From JAYPAN01 sp049597955 (GTDB lineage Bacteria; Pseudomonadota; Alphaproteobacteria; RS24): a stretch of DNA of 64,000 nt. Shown piece after piece: positions 25,999 through 34,816 of this stretch (position 1 is the stretch's first letter; each line of letters begins with the position of its first letter). A program made the translations under genes and the position numbers. The stretch covers positions 1-64,000 of the forward strand of contig JBMYND010000009.1 in assembly GCA_049597955.1 (NCBI GenBank), in the 5' to 3' direction. The notes below the pieces were generated by a model that was not told where the DNA came from, made no database searches, and saw only the letters and a list, made by a program, of their open reading frames with translations.

Positions 25999-26748
25999 AT
26001 GTTGAAACGCATTTTGTCGCGCGCCATACCCGAGCATGAATGGCCGGTCTGGATTATACCGGCCACGCTGTTTGCCGCCATTTTTGCCTGTTCGCTTTTG
26101 GTCAGCTTTATCTATTTTGGCCCCGGCTTGGATATTATTCGCGGTGCGTCTTACCTGCCCTCATCGTCTTCGGCGCGTGTGCGGGTTGAAGTGGGCGGCA
26201 CTTTATTTGCCATTCCGGCGCATTATACGCGCTCGCGCCGGGCGCGACGTGCCGGGCTGATGGAGCATATTGACCTGCAAGTGCTTGGCCCGGAGCTAGT
26301 GCCGTTCCGACAAGATTTGGCGGCTGATTTCCTGCGCACGGATGATAATTCTTCACTGATTATCATCAGCCTGCGCAGCGGCGCGGATACGTTGCCCGAA
26401 AGACGTCGATTTGACGCGATTTACAAACCCTATTTGCGCGATAGCGGGACAGTTGATGATAATGGGCTGCAAGTTTTTAACTTCCGCGATGACGCTCCCT
26501 ATGCCGGCAAGCAATTATTTCGCGGCCTGCCTTTCGGCACGCGCGAAAAGCGCCTCGCCCCGCCCTTATTATTATGCGACGCCCCCGATATTGCCGGTGC
26601 GCAATGCGAAAGCCGATTTGCGCTGGGCGGCACGGCACAGGTCAGCTATCGCTTCAAACGGCATATTTTGCCGCAATGGGAAGAATTGGACGCCAATATA
26701 CGCGCGCTTATCCGCAATTTCCGGGCGGCAGCACGCACCAGCGAATAG
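25999..26748 (+). CDS. single-pass membrane protein, unknown function
   Basis: I do not recognise this 249-residue protein. A basic N-terminus is followed by one transmembrane helix at about 18-40 (WIIPATLFAAIFACSLLVSF), so the rest is probably periplasmic. That part has two cysteines (LLCDAPDIAGAQCE near 195-207) which could form a disulfide, and strand-like stretches around a VRVEVGGTLFAIPAHYTR segment. The ATG at 25999 follows GTAGGAAAC; an earlier ATG at 25975 lacks a ribosome site. It is divergent from the carbonic anhydrase operon. Confidence 0.65.
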   Translation: MLKRILSRAIPEHEWPVWIIPATLFAAIFACSLLVSFIYFGPGLDIIRGASYLPSSSSARVRVEVGGTLFAIPAHYTRSRRARRAGLMEHIDLQVLGPELVPFRQDLAADFLRTDDNSSLIIISLRSGADTLPERRRFDAIYKPYLRDSGTVDDNGLQVFNFRDDAPYAGKQLFRGLPFGTREKRLAPPLLLCDAPDIAGAQCESRFALGGTAQVSYRFKRHILPQWEELDANIRALIRNFRAAARTSE

Positions 26749-26777
26749 CGCGGCGCGGCAAGCATGTCAGCCAGCCG

Positions 26778-26993
26778 CTAAATCGTAGGCAGATCGAACT
26801 CCAATATCGCCATATTGAAGGAATAGGAAATATCGCCTTCATCATCATCGCGGAACATGGTGCCGATAAACTCATCTTCGAGGAAAACTTCGACCATATC
26901 ATCCTTGGCACCGCGCTTCAGGGTCAGCATGTCATTTTGAAATTTCAAGCGCAAATAGGTTTGCACACGGATTATCTCATCATTATTCATCAC
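26778..26993 (-). CDS. DUF3126 family protein
   Basis: This 71-residue acidic protein matches the alphaproteobacterial DUF3126 family. It has an N-terminal helix (EIIRVQTYLRLKFQND), then strands with KDDMVEVFLEDEFIGTM and an acidic turn DDDEGD. The function is unknown. It is preceded by an AGGAGTCAG-type ribosome site and lies 30 bases beyond the end of the convergent membrane protein gene. It sits about 30 bases downstream of the SDR gene on the same strand. Confidence 0.85.
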   Translation of the reverse strand: MMNNDEIIRVQTYLRLKFQNDMLTLKRGAKDDMVEVFLEDEFIGTMFRDDDEGDISYSFNMAILEFDLPTI

Positions 26994-27022
26994 TGACTCC
27001 TTTGGGATATTGCGCCGCCAAG

Positions 27023-27802
27023 CTAGTGCGCTGTGAAGCCCCCGTCAACAACCAGTTCGGCCCCATTCATCCATTCCGATTCATCGGAAGCCAGAAACAA
27101 AACGCCATTGGCGATGTCGCGCGGCACGCCAATACGGCCCGACGGGGTTTGCATGGTCAGCATTTCAATTGCTTCATTTTCTCCGGCCATTGCGCCTTTT
27201 TCCACCGCCACGCGAATCCCGTCGCGCAAAATATCCGTGCCGACAAAACCCGGATGCACAGAATTGACGCGGATATTATAACCCAGCCCGCCGAGTTCCA
27301 GCGCCAGCGATTTGGTCAACAGCCGCACACCGCCTTTGGCCGCGTGATAGGGTGCCTGTCCGGCCGAGCCGACAATGCCATAGATTGACGATATATTGAT
27401 AATGCTGCCGCCCGGCCCCTGTTTCATCAGCCGCACTGCATGTTTGCAGCCGAGGAAAACGCCATCCAAATCAATCGCCGTGACTTTGCGCCATTGCTCA
27501 AGCGTGGTGTCTTCCATCGGTGTCGCATCATGGGCGATACCGGCATTATTGACCATGACATGCAGCCCGCCAAAAGCGTCTTTTGTTGCGGCCATCGCTT
27601 CTTCCCAACGCGCCTCATCGGTCACGTCATGGGTCATAAAGCGCATATTTTCATGCGCGCCTGCCAAAGCCTGGCCCTCGGCTTCCAACACATCGGTTAT
27701 CATCACATTGGCACCTTCGCCATGCATGACGCGCGCCATTTCCGCGCCCAGACCTTTCGCGCCGCCTGATACAAAGGCGGTTTTTCCTTGCAAACGTCCC
27801 AT
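27023..27802 (-). CDS. SDR family NAD(P)-dependent oxidoreductase
   Basis: This 259-residue classical short-chain dehydrogenase has the cofactor motif SGGAKGLG (about 11-18), NNAG (about 87-90) and the catalytic Ser, Tyr and Lys in INISSIYG and YHAAKGG. Asp37 (ITDVL) at the end of beta 2 suggests NAD preference. It ends with the usual VDGGFTAH. The ATG at 27802 follows GGAGGGG; the codon at 27823 is rejected. The substrate is unknown; relatives are annotated as cyclopentanol or hydroxysteroid dehydrogenases. cysE lies upstream in the opposite order of function but on the same strand. Confidence 0.92.
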   Translation of the reverse strand: MGRLQGKTAFVSGGAKGLGAEMARVMHGEGANVMITDVLEAEGQALAGAHENMRFMTHDVTDEARWEEAMAATKDAFGGLHVMVNNAGIAHDATPMEDTTLEQWRKVTAIDLDGVFLGCKHAVRLMKQGPGGSIINISSIYGIVGSAGQAPYHAAKGGVRLLTKSLALELGGLGYNIRVNSVHPGFVGTDILRDGIRVAVEKGAMAGENEAIEMLTMQTPSGRIGVPRDIANGVLFLASDESEWMNGAELVVDGGFTAH

Positions 27803-27846
27803 TTTCCCCTCCCATTTGCTCAAAATTTGCGCGGCAGCACCACAGT

Positions 27847-28683
27847 TCAGATATTTTCGCCAAAATCCTTTTGCTCGACACTGTGATCCATTTGCCGCGA
27901 TGGTGTCGGCGATGAAACTTTACCGACAATTTTCGCCGGCACGCCGACCGCTGTTGAATAGGCCGGCACATCGGTCAGCACCACACTGCCCCCGCCAATT
28001 TTGGCACATTCACCAACCCGGATATTGCCCAGCACTTTGGCACCGACCGAAATCAGCACGCCATTGCCGATTTTTGGATGCCGGTCGCCGCTTTCCTTGC
28101 CGCTGCCGCCCAATGTCACTGAATGCAGCATAGAGACATCATCGCCGACCACAGCCGTCTCGCCAATAACCACGCCGGTGGCATGGTCGATAAACACGCC
28201 CTGACCGATTTTGGCCGCCGGGTGAATATCAGCCTGAAATGTTTCCGAGGCGCGATTTTGAACATAAAGCGCCATTGTGCGTCGCCCCTGCCCAATATGC
28301 CAATGCGCGGCCCGATAGGCTTGCAACGCCATGAAACCTTTATAAAACAGCACCGGCTCCAAATAGGATTGGCAGGCCGGGTCGCGGTCGCAAGTGGCGA
28401 CAATATCGGCGCGCATGGCCGTGCCAATCGCCGTATCAGCATTGTAAGCTTCTTCAAAAGCCGTGCGCAAAACCGACGGCCCCAATTCAGAATTACCCAT
28501 TTTTTCGGCCAAATGACCGGCAACCACATCTTCCAGCCGCGCCTGATTCAAGACTGTCGTGTGCAGAAAGCCCGACAAAGACGGCTCCGCCGCCGCCCGC
28601 TTTACCGCCTCTGCGCGCACTTGCGACCAGACCGGGTCAAGATGGTCTATTCCGGCGCTTGCCTGTTCATCTGGTTTCGACAT
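27847..28683 (-). CDS. cysE: serine O-acetyltransferase
   Basis: CysE (278 residues) acetylates L-serine with acetyl-CoA, the entry step to cysteine. An N-terminal helical domain (about 1-140) is followed by the left-handed beta-helix with DIHPAAKIGQGVFIDHATG (catalytic Asp and His region), then GETAVVGDDVSMLHSVTLGG. It is a cytoplasmic hexamer in known cases. The ATG at 28683 with GGGAGAAG upstream is preferred to the codon at 28746. The C-terminal tail (QMDHSVEQKDFGENI) would fit CysK binding, since it ends in Ile like other CysE proteins. Confidence 0.95.
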   Translation of the reverse strand: MSKPDEQASAGIDHLDPVWSQVRAEAVKRAAAEPSLSGFLHTTVLNQARLEDVVAGHLAEKMGNSELGPSVLRTAFEEAYNADTAIGTAMRADIVATCDRDPACQSYLEPVLFYKGFMALQAYRAAHWHIGQGRRTMALYVQNRASETFQADIHPAAKIGQGVFIDHATGVVIGETAVVGDDVSMLHSVTLGGSGKESGDRHPKIGNGVLISVGAKVLGNIRVGECAKIGGGSVVLTDVPAYSTAVGVPAKIVGKVSSPTPSRQMDHSVEQKDFGENI

Positions 28684-28796
28684 TGGCTTCTCCCGTCTGC
28701 GCGACCGCATAAATGTTTTGCACGCCGCCATGCAGCAGACTAGCATTGCCGCCGGAAGGCGCGCAAGATGCGTCTTGCCGGAGGAAATACCAGCCC

Positions 28797-29603
28797 ATGC
28801 CCTTTGTCAAAACCCGATATTTGACTTTTTTCGTCGCGCAAAAGGGCGACGGCGCACCGGTGCTGGCAATTAACGGCACGGGCGGTGATTTGCGGGTTCG
28901 TCCAAATGTGATGGACAGCCCGCTGGCCCGCCATTTTCATTTAACTTGCTATGACCAGCGCGGGCTTGGTCAGACCGACAAACCCGATGGCGGCTATACA
29001 ATGCAAGCCTATGCCGATGACGCCGCCGCGCTGATGGATGCGTTGGGCTATGACAATTTGCCGATTATTGGTCTTTCTTTTGGCGGTATGGTGGCGCAAG
29101 AGCTGGCTTTGCGCCATCCCGAAAGGGTTGAAAAAATGGCGCTGCTGTGCACCTCGCCGGGCGGTGACGGGCTGGCCTCTTATCCGCTGCATGAGTTGGA
29201 AGCCTTGAGCGAAGAAGATTATCTCAGAAGCTATATCAAACTCTCCGATACACGGCTTGATGATGCGTGGATTGATGCCAATCCGCAAATTCTGGAAACT
29301 GTGCGGGCGCGCATGGACAGATCGGCTTATACCGGTGAAACCGGTCACACGCGCGGGCGGCACGGCCAATTGCAAGCGCGGCGCGGCCATGATTGCTGGG
29401 ACAGGCTGGCGCAAATCAACTGCCCGGTCTGGCTTGGCGGTGGCAAATATGATGGCATCGCCCTGCCGCGCGCCATGCAAAATATGGCCGACCGGCTGCC
29501 AAATGCGACAATTGAATTTTTCGAGGGCGGGCATTTATTCATGGTGCAAGACAAACGCGCCTATGAAAGCCTGATTGCTTTCCTCAAGGAGACAGACCAA
29601 TGA
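28797..29603 (+). CDS. alpha/beta hydrolase
   Basis: This 268-residue alpha/beta-hydrolase has a nucleophile elbow GLSFGGM (about 93-99), oxyanion region NGTGGD near 25-30 and a C-terminal catalytic His in EGGHLFM. It resembles 3-oxoadipate enol-lactonase-type proteins, but the substrate is uncertain. The ATG at 28797 is preceded at a distance by GGAGGAAA; the codon at 28713 is an upstream out-of-family extension. The stop overlaps the ATG of the enoyl-CoA hydratase by 4 bases, so they are translationally coupled. Confidence 0.9.
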   Translation: MPFVKTRYLTFFVAQKGDGAPVLAINGTGGDLRVRPNVMDSPLARHFHLTCYDQRGLGQTDKPDGGYTMQAYADDAAALMDALGYDNLPIIGLSFGGMVAQELALRHPERVEKMALLCTSPGGDGLASYPLHELEALSEEDYLRSYIKLSDTRLDDAWIDANPQILETVRARMDRSAYTGETGHTRGRHGQLQARRGHDCWDRLAQINCPVWLGGGKYDGIALPRAMQNMADRLPNATIEFFEGGHLFMVQDKRAYESLIAFLKETDQ

Positions 29604-30442
29604 GCCAAGCCAATTACTTGCCCGCCGCCTGCACGATTATGGATAGCGGCGCGGCGCGACTGCAAGCCGGATATGTCGAAATGGGCGCGGGAGACGCGGC
29701 GCAAGGGCTTGTCGGTCATATTGTGTTTGCCTGTCCGGAGCGCCACAATGTGCTTGATTTACAAGCCTGGCAGGCGCTTCCCGCCTTGGTTGAACAGCTT
29801 GCCGGCATGGCCGATATGCGGCTGATTATGTTGCGTGGGGCGGGGGACAAGGCATTTGTCGCCGGTGCCGATATTGCCCAGTTTGAGGACGCCTTTAGCG
29901 GCCCGACAGGCAGTCGCTATGATGCGGCAACCGAGCATGGCTTTGAGGCGCTGGCGCAATGTGCCGTGCCGACACTGGCCGCCATTCAAGGCTATTGTAT
30001 TGGCGGCGGCATGGGATTGGCGCTGGCTTGTGACATAAGACTGGCCAGCAGTGACAGCCAATTCGCCATTCCTGCCGCGCGTTTGGGGCTGGCTTATCCG
30101 GCCAATGCGACGCGGCGGCTGGCCGCGATTGTCGGCACGGCGCGCGCGCGCGACATATTATTCACCGCCCGCCGGTTTGACGCGGCGGCGGCGTTGGATA
30201 TGGGCGCAATAGATTATTGCGTGGCGGCCGACCGGTTTGAGGCAGAATTGGCAGCTTTGCAGGCGCAGATTTCTGCCAATGCACCCAAAACCTTGCAAAC
30301 GGCGAAATTTATTCTGGAAAATCCCGACTCAGCAGAAGAAGATATCAGGCAGAGATTGACCGATTGCCTGTCCAGCGCCGATTATGCCGAGGGGCGCAAA
30401 GCGTTTTTGGAAAAGCGGTCGCCAATTTTCAAGGGCAAATAA
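29600..30442 (+). CDS. enoyl-CoA hydratase/isomerase family protein
   Basis: This 280-residue crotonase-fold protein has the oxyanion segment AFVAGADIAQFED (about 89-101) and IQGYCIGGGMGLALACDIRL (about 131-150). The N-terminal 40 residues include an unusual lead-in before the family's first strand. One of the two catalytic Glu positions seems replaced in the second segment, so hydratase activity is not certain. It is coupled to the alpha/beta hydrolase upstream and to an SDR 26 bases downstream, giving a small CoA-ester degradation unit. Confidence 0.9.
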   Translation: MSQANYLPAACTIMDSGAARLQAGYVEMGAGDAAQGLVGHIVFACPERHNVLDLQAWQALPALVEQLAGMADMRLIMLRGAGDKAFVAGADIAQFEDAFSGPTGSRYDAATEHGFEALAQCAVPTLAAIQGYCIGGGMGLALACDIRLASSDSQFAIPAARLGLAYPANATRRLAAIVGTARARDILFTARRFDAAAALDMGAIDYCVAADRFEAELAALQAQISANAPKTLQTAKFILENPDSAEEDIRQRLTDCLSSADYAEGRKAFLEKRSPIFKGK

Positions 30443-30468
30443 GCCCGCCTATTTGGGAGGACATATCA

Positions 30469-31260
30469 ATGACAGATTTTTCAGGCCAGACAGTGATTGT
30501 CACCGGCTCCTCAGCCGGTATCGGGGCATCTGCGGCACGCGGTTTTGCCGCCGGTGGTGCCAATATCATCATTAATTACGCCAATAATGCCGAAGCGGCC
30601 GAGGCGATTGTCGCCGAATGCCAAAAAGCCGGTGGGCAGGCGGTCGCCGTACAGGCCGATGTGTCGCAAGAAAGCGATGGCCAACGCCTGATTGATGCAG
30701 CACTTGACCATTTCGGCCAGCTTGACATTTTGGTCAATAATGCCGGCACCACGAAATTTGTTGACCACGCCAATTTGGAAGGCTTGAGCCAAGATGATTT
30801 CGAACAGATTTACGGCCTCAACCTTATCGGGCCATATCAAATGATTAAACTGGCACGGCCGCATTTGAAAAACAGCGACGCGCCCTCCATTGTCAATATA
30901 TCCTCGGTTGCCGGCGTGCGCGGCGTCGGGTCATCGCTGGCCTATGTCGCTTCCAAAGGCGCGTTAAACTCCATGACTTTGGGGCTGGCACGCGCGCTGG
31001 GGCCGGAAAAAATCAGGGTCAATGCGGTATGTCCCGGTTTTGTTGGCACGGATTGGTTCCGCAATGCGTTGGGCGAAGAGGCTTTTACCCGCATTTCCGA
31101 AGGGCAAAAGGCGGTCACACCAATGAATCAAGTGGCCGGGCCGGATGATATTACCGGGCCGATATTATTTTTTGCCGGGCGCGATGCGCGGCATGTGACC
31201 GGTCAATTGCTGGTTGTCGATGGCGGCATGTTGCTGGGCATGCCACCCGTGCGCGAATAG
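30469..31260 (+). CDS. SDR family oxidoreductase (FabG-like)
   Basis: This 263-residue short-chain dehydrogenase shows TGSSAGIGASAARG (about 12-25), NNAGTTKF (about 90-97), the active-site Ser in NISSVAG and YVASKGA. The C-terminus ends in the usual VDGGMLLG. It would oxidise or reduce a hydroxyl/keto group, plausibly a 3-hydroxyacyl-CoA, given its position after the hydratase. The ATG at 30469 follows TGGGAGGAC; the in-frame codon at 30364 lies within the preceding gene. Confidence 0.92.
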   Translation: MTDFSGQTVIVTGSSAGIGASAARGFAAGGANIIINYANNAEAAEAIVAECQKAGGQAVAVQADVSQESDGQRLIDAALDHFGQLDILVNNAGTTKFVDHANLEGLSQDDFEQIYGLNLIGPYQMIKLARPHLKNSDAPSIVNISSVAGVRGVGSSLAYVASKGALNSMTLGLARALGPEKIRVNAVCPGFVGTDWFRNALGEEAFTRISEGQKAVTPMNQVAGPDDITGPILFFAGRDARHVTGQLLVVDGGMLLGMPPVRE

Positions 31261-31326
31261 GCCGAAAAGCGCCACCTCACCGCTTGCGGGGCTGCATAAT
31301 TCCGGCTATATCAGGCGCAGTTTCAC

Positions 31327-31551
31327 ATGGAGGTTGGCTTGGCCGATTCACATATCCCGAAATTCAGCAATGACGCCGGAGAAGCCGAGATTTTTGTTCC
31401 GGTGCGCGAATTTCAATGCATTGGTGCCTCGCCGCCTTATGACCATCCGCATGTCTATCTCGACATGGGCAGCGATGATGAAATCATTTGCCCCTATTGT
31501 TCAACCCGCTATCGCTATCGCAAAGACGCCCACAAACTGCCGGCATTTTAG
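31327..31551 (+). CDS. zf-CHCC zinc-finger protein (NDUFS6-like)
   Basis: This 74-residue protein has the zf-CHCC pattern of the mitochondrial complex I subunit NDUFS6: Cys31, His42, Cys55 and Cys58 in EFQCIG, DHPHVYL and CPYCSTRY. In alphaproteobacteria this small protein associates with NADH dehydrogenase in characterised species; here that is inferred from the family. No nuo genes are in the window. It lies 66 bases after the SDR gene in the same direction. Confidence 0.92.
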   Translation: MEVGLADSHIPKFSNDAGEAEIFVPVREFQCIGASPPYDHPHVYLDMGSDDEIICPYCSTRYRYRKDAHKLPAF

Positions 31552-31602
31552 CTTGCCGTAGCCCTCGAACACTGCCAATTTTGCCCTAAGAGGGAGCAAT
31601 AA

Positions 31603-32571
31603 ATGGCACGCTTGGTCGGCACATTTTCATTTTTGGTTTTGGGACTGCTGGTTGTCCTGTTGGTCAGCTCGTCCTTTCTGATTTCGGCCGACTTGCCGCG
31701 TGAGACGGTTGTTGAGAAATATCGCAATGACGCGTCATTTTTTTTTACCCTGCCCTCCGGCGCAACAGCCCATATACGCGATGAAGGCAATCGTGACGGC
31801 CCGGCCCTGTTTCTGCTGCACGGCTCCAATGCATCGCTGCATAGCTGGGAGCCTTGGGTGGCGCAATTGGGCGACACTTATCGCTTGATAAGTTTTGACC
31901 TGCCCGGCCACGGCCTGACCGGCCCGGTGCCGGGTGATGATTATTCGGTCGCGGCAATGGCGCAATTTACCCGCGAAATTGCTGATATTATGAAACTTGA
32001 CCGCATCGTGCTGGCGGGCAACAGCATGGGCGGTGCGGTGGCGTTACAATTTGCCCTGTCACATCCCGACCGGACAAAGGCGCTGGTGCTGATTTCATCA
32101 GGCGGCATGGCGCGCAAGGCCGATGATGAAGCGGTTGGGGCATTCCGGCTGACTTCCTCTGCGCTGCTTTTATCGCTTATGCGCTACATCACCCCGCGCT
32201 TTATGATTGAGGACACATTGCGCGGTGTGGTTGCCGACCCGGATAATTTTGTGACCGATGCAATGGTTGACCGCTATTGGGAATTATTGCGCATGACCGG
32301 CAATCGCGAAGCCAGTATTATCCGCTTTTCCAATCCGCCAAGCGGCACCAAAATCGAGTCGCGGCTCGGCGAAATCACCGCGCCAACGCTTATTTTATGG
32401 GGTGCGGAAGACCAACTCATCAAGCTGGAATATGGGGTGCGCATGCATGCCGCCATTTTCAATTCGCAATTGGTCGGCTATGCCAATGTCGGTCATTTGG
32501 CGATGGAAGAAATCCCCGAAAAAACCGCCGCTGATACGCGCGCCTTTTTGCAAGACGTCATTGACCCGTAA
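31603..32571 (+). CDS. membrane-anchored alpha/beta hydrolase
   Basis: This 322-residue hydrolase has an N-terminal transmembrane anchor (about 5-26, FSFLVLGLLVVLLVSSSF), so the catalytic domain probably faces the periplasm. The HGSNASLHSWEPW oxyanion segment is near 68-80. The nucleophile is in AGNSMGG (about 139-145), the acid in LWGAEDQLI and the His in NVGHLAMEE. The fold is that of haloperoxidase or lipase-like lyases, without a defined substrate. A GAGGGAGCAAT ribosome site lies before the ATG. Confidence 0.9.
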   Translation: MARLVGTFSFLVLGLLVVLLVSSSFLISADLPRETVVEKYRNDASFFFTLPSGATAHIRDEGNRDGPALFLLHGSNASLHSWEPWVAQLGDTYRLISFDLPGHGLTGPVPGDDYSVAAMAQFTREIADIMKLDRIVLAGNSMGGAVALQFALSHPDRTKALVLISSGGMARKADDEAVGAFRLTSSALLLSLMRYITPRFMIEDTLRGVVADPDNFVTDAMVDRYWELLRMTGNREASIIRFSNPPSGTKIESRLGEITAPTLILWGAEDQLIKLEYGVRMHAAIFNSQLVGYANVGHLAMEEIPEKTAADTRAFLQDVIDP

Positions 32572-32587
32572 TTGGCGCCCGCGCAGC

Positions 32588-32848
32588 CTATTTGGCGGTT
32601 TTGTCGAGCTGCGCCTTCAGCGCATCAAGCTCGGCCCGCAAAGCGTCATTTTCAGCCCGCGCCGCCGCCGCCATATCCCGCACCGCTTCAAACTCTTCGC
32701 GCGAGACCAGCGCCGCCTCATTCAAAAAAGCGTCAAACCGGGCGCGCAAAGCCTGTTCGACTTCCGCGCGCGCGCCTTGCGCGGCAATCCCCAGACCGGT
32801 CGCCAAACCGGCAAAATCATCAAGAAACTTTGTTTTCATATCGCTCAT
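32588..32848 (-). CDS. ubiK: UbiK-family (BMFP domain) protein
   Basis: This 86-residue protein is a BMFP-domain coiled coil, related to the ubiquinone-biosynthesis accessory factor UbiK. The C-terminal half is a long amphipathic helix (SREEFEAVRDMAAAARAEND, then ALRAELDALKAQL). The N-terminus has an amphipathic helix suited to membrane contact. Alphaproteobacterial genomes usually place it divergent from lgt, as here. The start could be 32848 or the ATG nine bases later. Confidence 0.88.
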   Translation of the reverse strand: MSDMKTKFLDDFAGLATGLGIAAQGARAEVEQALRARFDAFLNEAALVSREEFEAVRDMAAAARAENDALRAELDALKAQLDKTAK

Positions 32849-32918
32849 GGCCGCACAGTGCGGTCAGTTATGCTATATTGCAAGCGAATTTTAATCCCTG
32901 CCTTTAGCGGAGCCAACC

Positions 32919-33725
32919 ATGCCCTTTCCCGATATTGACCCGGTGATATTCCAAATCGGGCCATTCGCCTTGCGCTGGTATGCGCTGGCCTATATTGCCG
33001 GGCTGCTGCTTGGCTGGCGCTATGTGGTGCTGCTGGCGCGGCGCAGTGCAATATGGCCGAAACAGGCACCGGCCAGCGAGGCGCAAATTGACGATTTGCT
33101 GCTTTGGGTGACGCTGGGTGTCGTTCTCGGCGGGCGGCTTGGCTATGTGACTTTCTACAACACCGCCTATTATGCGGCCAATCCGGGCGATATTATCGCT
33201 GTTTGGCAAGGCGGCATGTCGTTTCATGGCGGCCTGCTCGGCGTTATTGTGGCGGTGATATTATTTGCCCGTCGCCATGCGATTGCTTTGTTTTCGCTTG
33301 GCGACATGATTGCCGCCGCCGTGCCGATTGGCCTGTTTTTCGGGCGGCTGGCCAATTTTATCAATAGTGAATTATGGGGTCGGACAACCAATGTCGCTTG
33401 GGGGGTGATATTTCCCAATGGCGGGCCATTGCCGCGTCATCCAAGCCAGCTTTATGAGGCGGCGCTTGAAGGTCTCCTCTTATTTGCCCTGCTGGCATTT
33501 TTGATATGGCGCAAACAGGCTTTGGCGCGGCCCGGCCTGGCGACCGGTGTGTTTTTGAGCGGTTACGGGCTGGCGCGCATATTGGTTGAATTGGTGCGCC
33601 AACCCGACGCCCATCTCGGCTTTTTGAGTTTCGGTTTGACCATGGGGCAAATCCTGTCTCTGCCCATGCTGCTGGCCGGGCTTGGTTTTATTTTCTTCGC
33701 GCTGAAAAACCCCGTCGCCAAATGA
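32919..33725 (+). CDS. lgt: prolipoprotein diacylglyceryl transferase
   Basis: Lgt (268 residues) is an inner-membrane enzyme that transfers diacylglycerol from phosphatidylglycerol to the lipobox cysteine. The sequence has seven hydrophobic segments, SFHGGLLGV (about 101-109), the signature FFGRLANFINSELWGR (about 142-157) and HPSQLYEAALEG. The length is normal. A GCGGAGCC ribosome site precedes the ATG. The stop overlaps the start of the methyltransferase gene by 4 bases. Confidence 0.97.
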   Translation: MPFPDIDPVIFQIGPFALRWYALAYIAGLLLGWRYVVLLARRSAIWPKQAPASEAQIDDLLLWVTLGVVLGGRLGYVTFYNTAYYAANPGDIIAVWQGGMSFHGGLLGVIVAVILFARRHAIALFSLGDMIAAAVPIGLFFGRLANFINSELWGRTTNVAWGVIFPNGGPLPRHPSQLYEAALEGLLLFALLAFLIWRKQALARPGLATGVFLSGYGLARILVELVRQPDAHLGFLSFGLTMGQILSLPMLLAGLGFIFFALKNPVAK

Positions 33726-34816
33726 CCGCACTGAAAACCATTTTGTTGGATGAAATTGACCGCAATGGCCCGATGGCCTTGGCCGATTATATGGCGCGCG
33801 CGCTGGGCGATGCCACGCATGGCTATTATATGCAGCGTCAGCCCTTCGGTATTGCGCGGCAAGATGGCGGCGATTTCATTACCGCGCCGGAAGTCAGCCA
33901 AATGTTTGGCGAATTGCTTGGCGCTTGGTGTGCTGATTTATGGCACCGCGCAGGCTGCCCGGCGCCTTTTGCACTGGTCGAACTTGGCCCCGGGCGCGGC
34001 ACGCTAATGGCCGATGCGCTGCGCGCTGCCGCCCATGCCAAAGGCTTTGGCGACGCCGTGCAGGTACATTTTGTCGAAACCAGCCCAAAATTGCGCGCCT
34101 TGCAACGACAAGCCGTTCCTCATGCGCATTGGCATGACAGCGTGACCAGCTTGCCGGCCTTGCCAAGCATTGTATTGGCCAATGAGTTTTTCGACGCTCT
34201 GCCAATCGCCCAATATCGCCGCTTGGCCGATGGTTGGGCGGAAATCGCTATTGCCGCCAATGACGACAAAACCGGCCTGCGTTTCAGCAATGGCCAGACA
34301 ATTGCCAATCCGTTTTCGCCGATACAGGCCGGTTTGCTGCCCGAGCAAATTGAGATTGGCGATATTGTCGAAGCCGCGCCGCTGGTCGAGGCGGTAATGT
34401 CGGAAATGAGCGCGCATATTGGCCGCCATGGCGGCGCGCTTTTGGCGATTGATTACGGCTATGCACAGCCGCGTATTGGCGACAGTTTTCAAGCGTTGAA
34501 ACATCACACGCCGGTTGACCCGCTGGACGAGCCGGGGCTGGCCGATTTAACGGCGCATGTCAATTTCGCCCTGCTGCACAGGCTGGCTGACAAATCCGGC
34601 CTTCGCGCAGCGCCTGTTACCACGCAAGGCGTGTTTTTGCGCCATCTCGGCCTTGATTTACGCTGCGCTGCGCTGGTCGAGGCCAGCCCGGCCCATCAGC
34701 AACGCATATTGGGGGAGCGCGACCGGCTGGTCGGTGATGACCAGATGGGGCTGTTATTCAAAGTGCTGGGCGCGGCGCATGGCGATTGGCCGGAATTGGC
34801 AGGGTTTGCCGCATGA
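33722..34816 (+). CDS. class I SAM-dependent methyltransferase (MidA/NDUFAF7 type)
   Basis: This 364-residue methyltransferase belongs to the MidA/NDUFAF7 (DUF185) family, whose mitochondrial member dimethylates an arginine of complex I subunit NDUFS2. It shows the family's LADYMARALGDATHGYY near the N-terminus, the SAM motif LVELGPGRGTLMADAL (about 87-102), FVETSP (about 118), LANEFFDALP (about 153-162) and AIDYGY near 243. In bacteria the target is less clear. Its start overlaps lgt and its stop overlaps pgeF (ATGA), so all three are coupled. Confidence 0.92.
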   Translation: MTALKTILLDEIDRNGPMALADYMARALGDATHGYYMQRQPFGIARQDGGDFITAPEVSQMFGELLGAWCADLWHRAGCPAPFALVELGPGRGTLMADALRAAAHAKGFGDAVQVHFVETSPKLRALQRQAVPHAHWHDSVTSLPALPSIVLANEFFDALPIAQYRRLADGWAEIAIAANDDKTGLRFSNGQTIANPFSPIQAGLLPEQIEIGDIVEAAPLVEAVMSEMSAHIGRHGGALLAIDYGYAQPRIGDSFQALKHHTPVDPLDEPGLADLTAHVNFALLHRLADKSGLRAAPVTTQGVFLRHLGLDLRCAALVEASPAHQQRILGERDRLVGDDQMGLLFKVLGAAHGDWPELAGFAA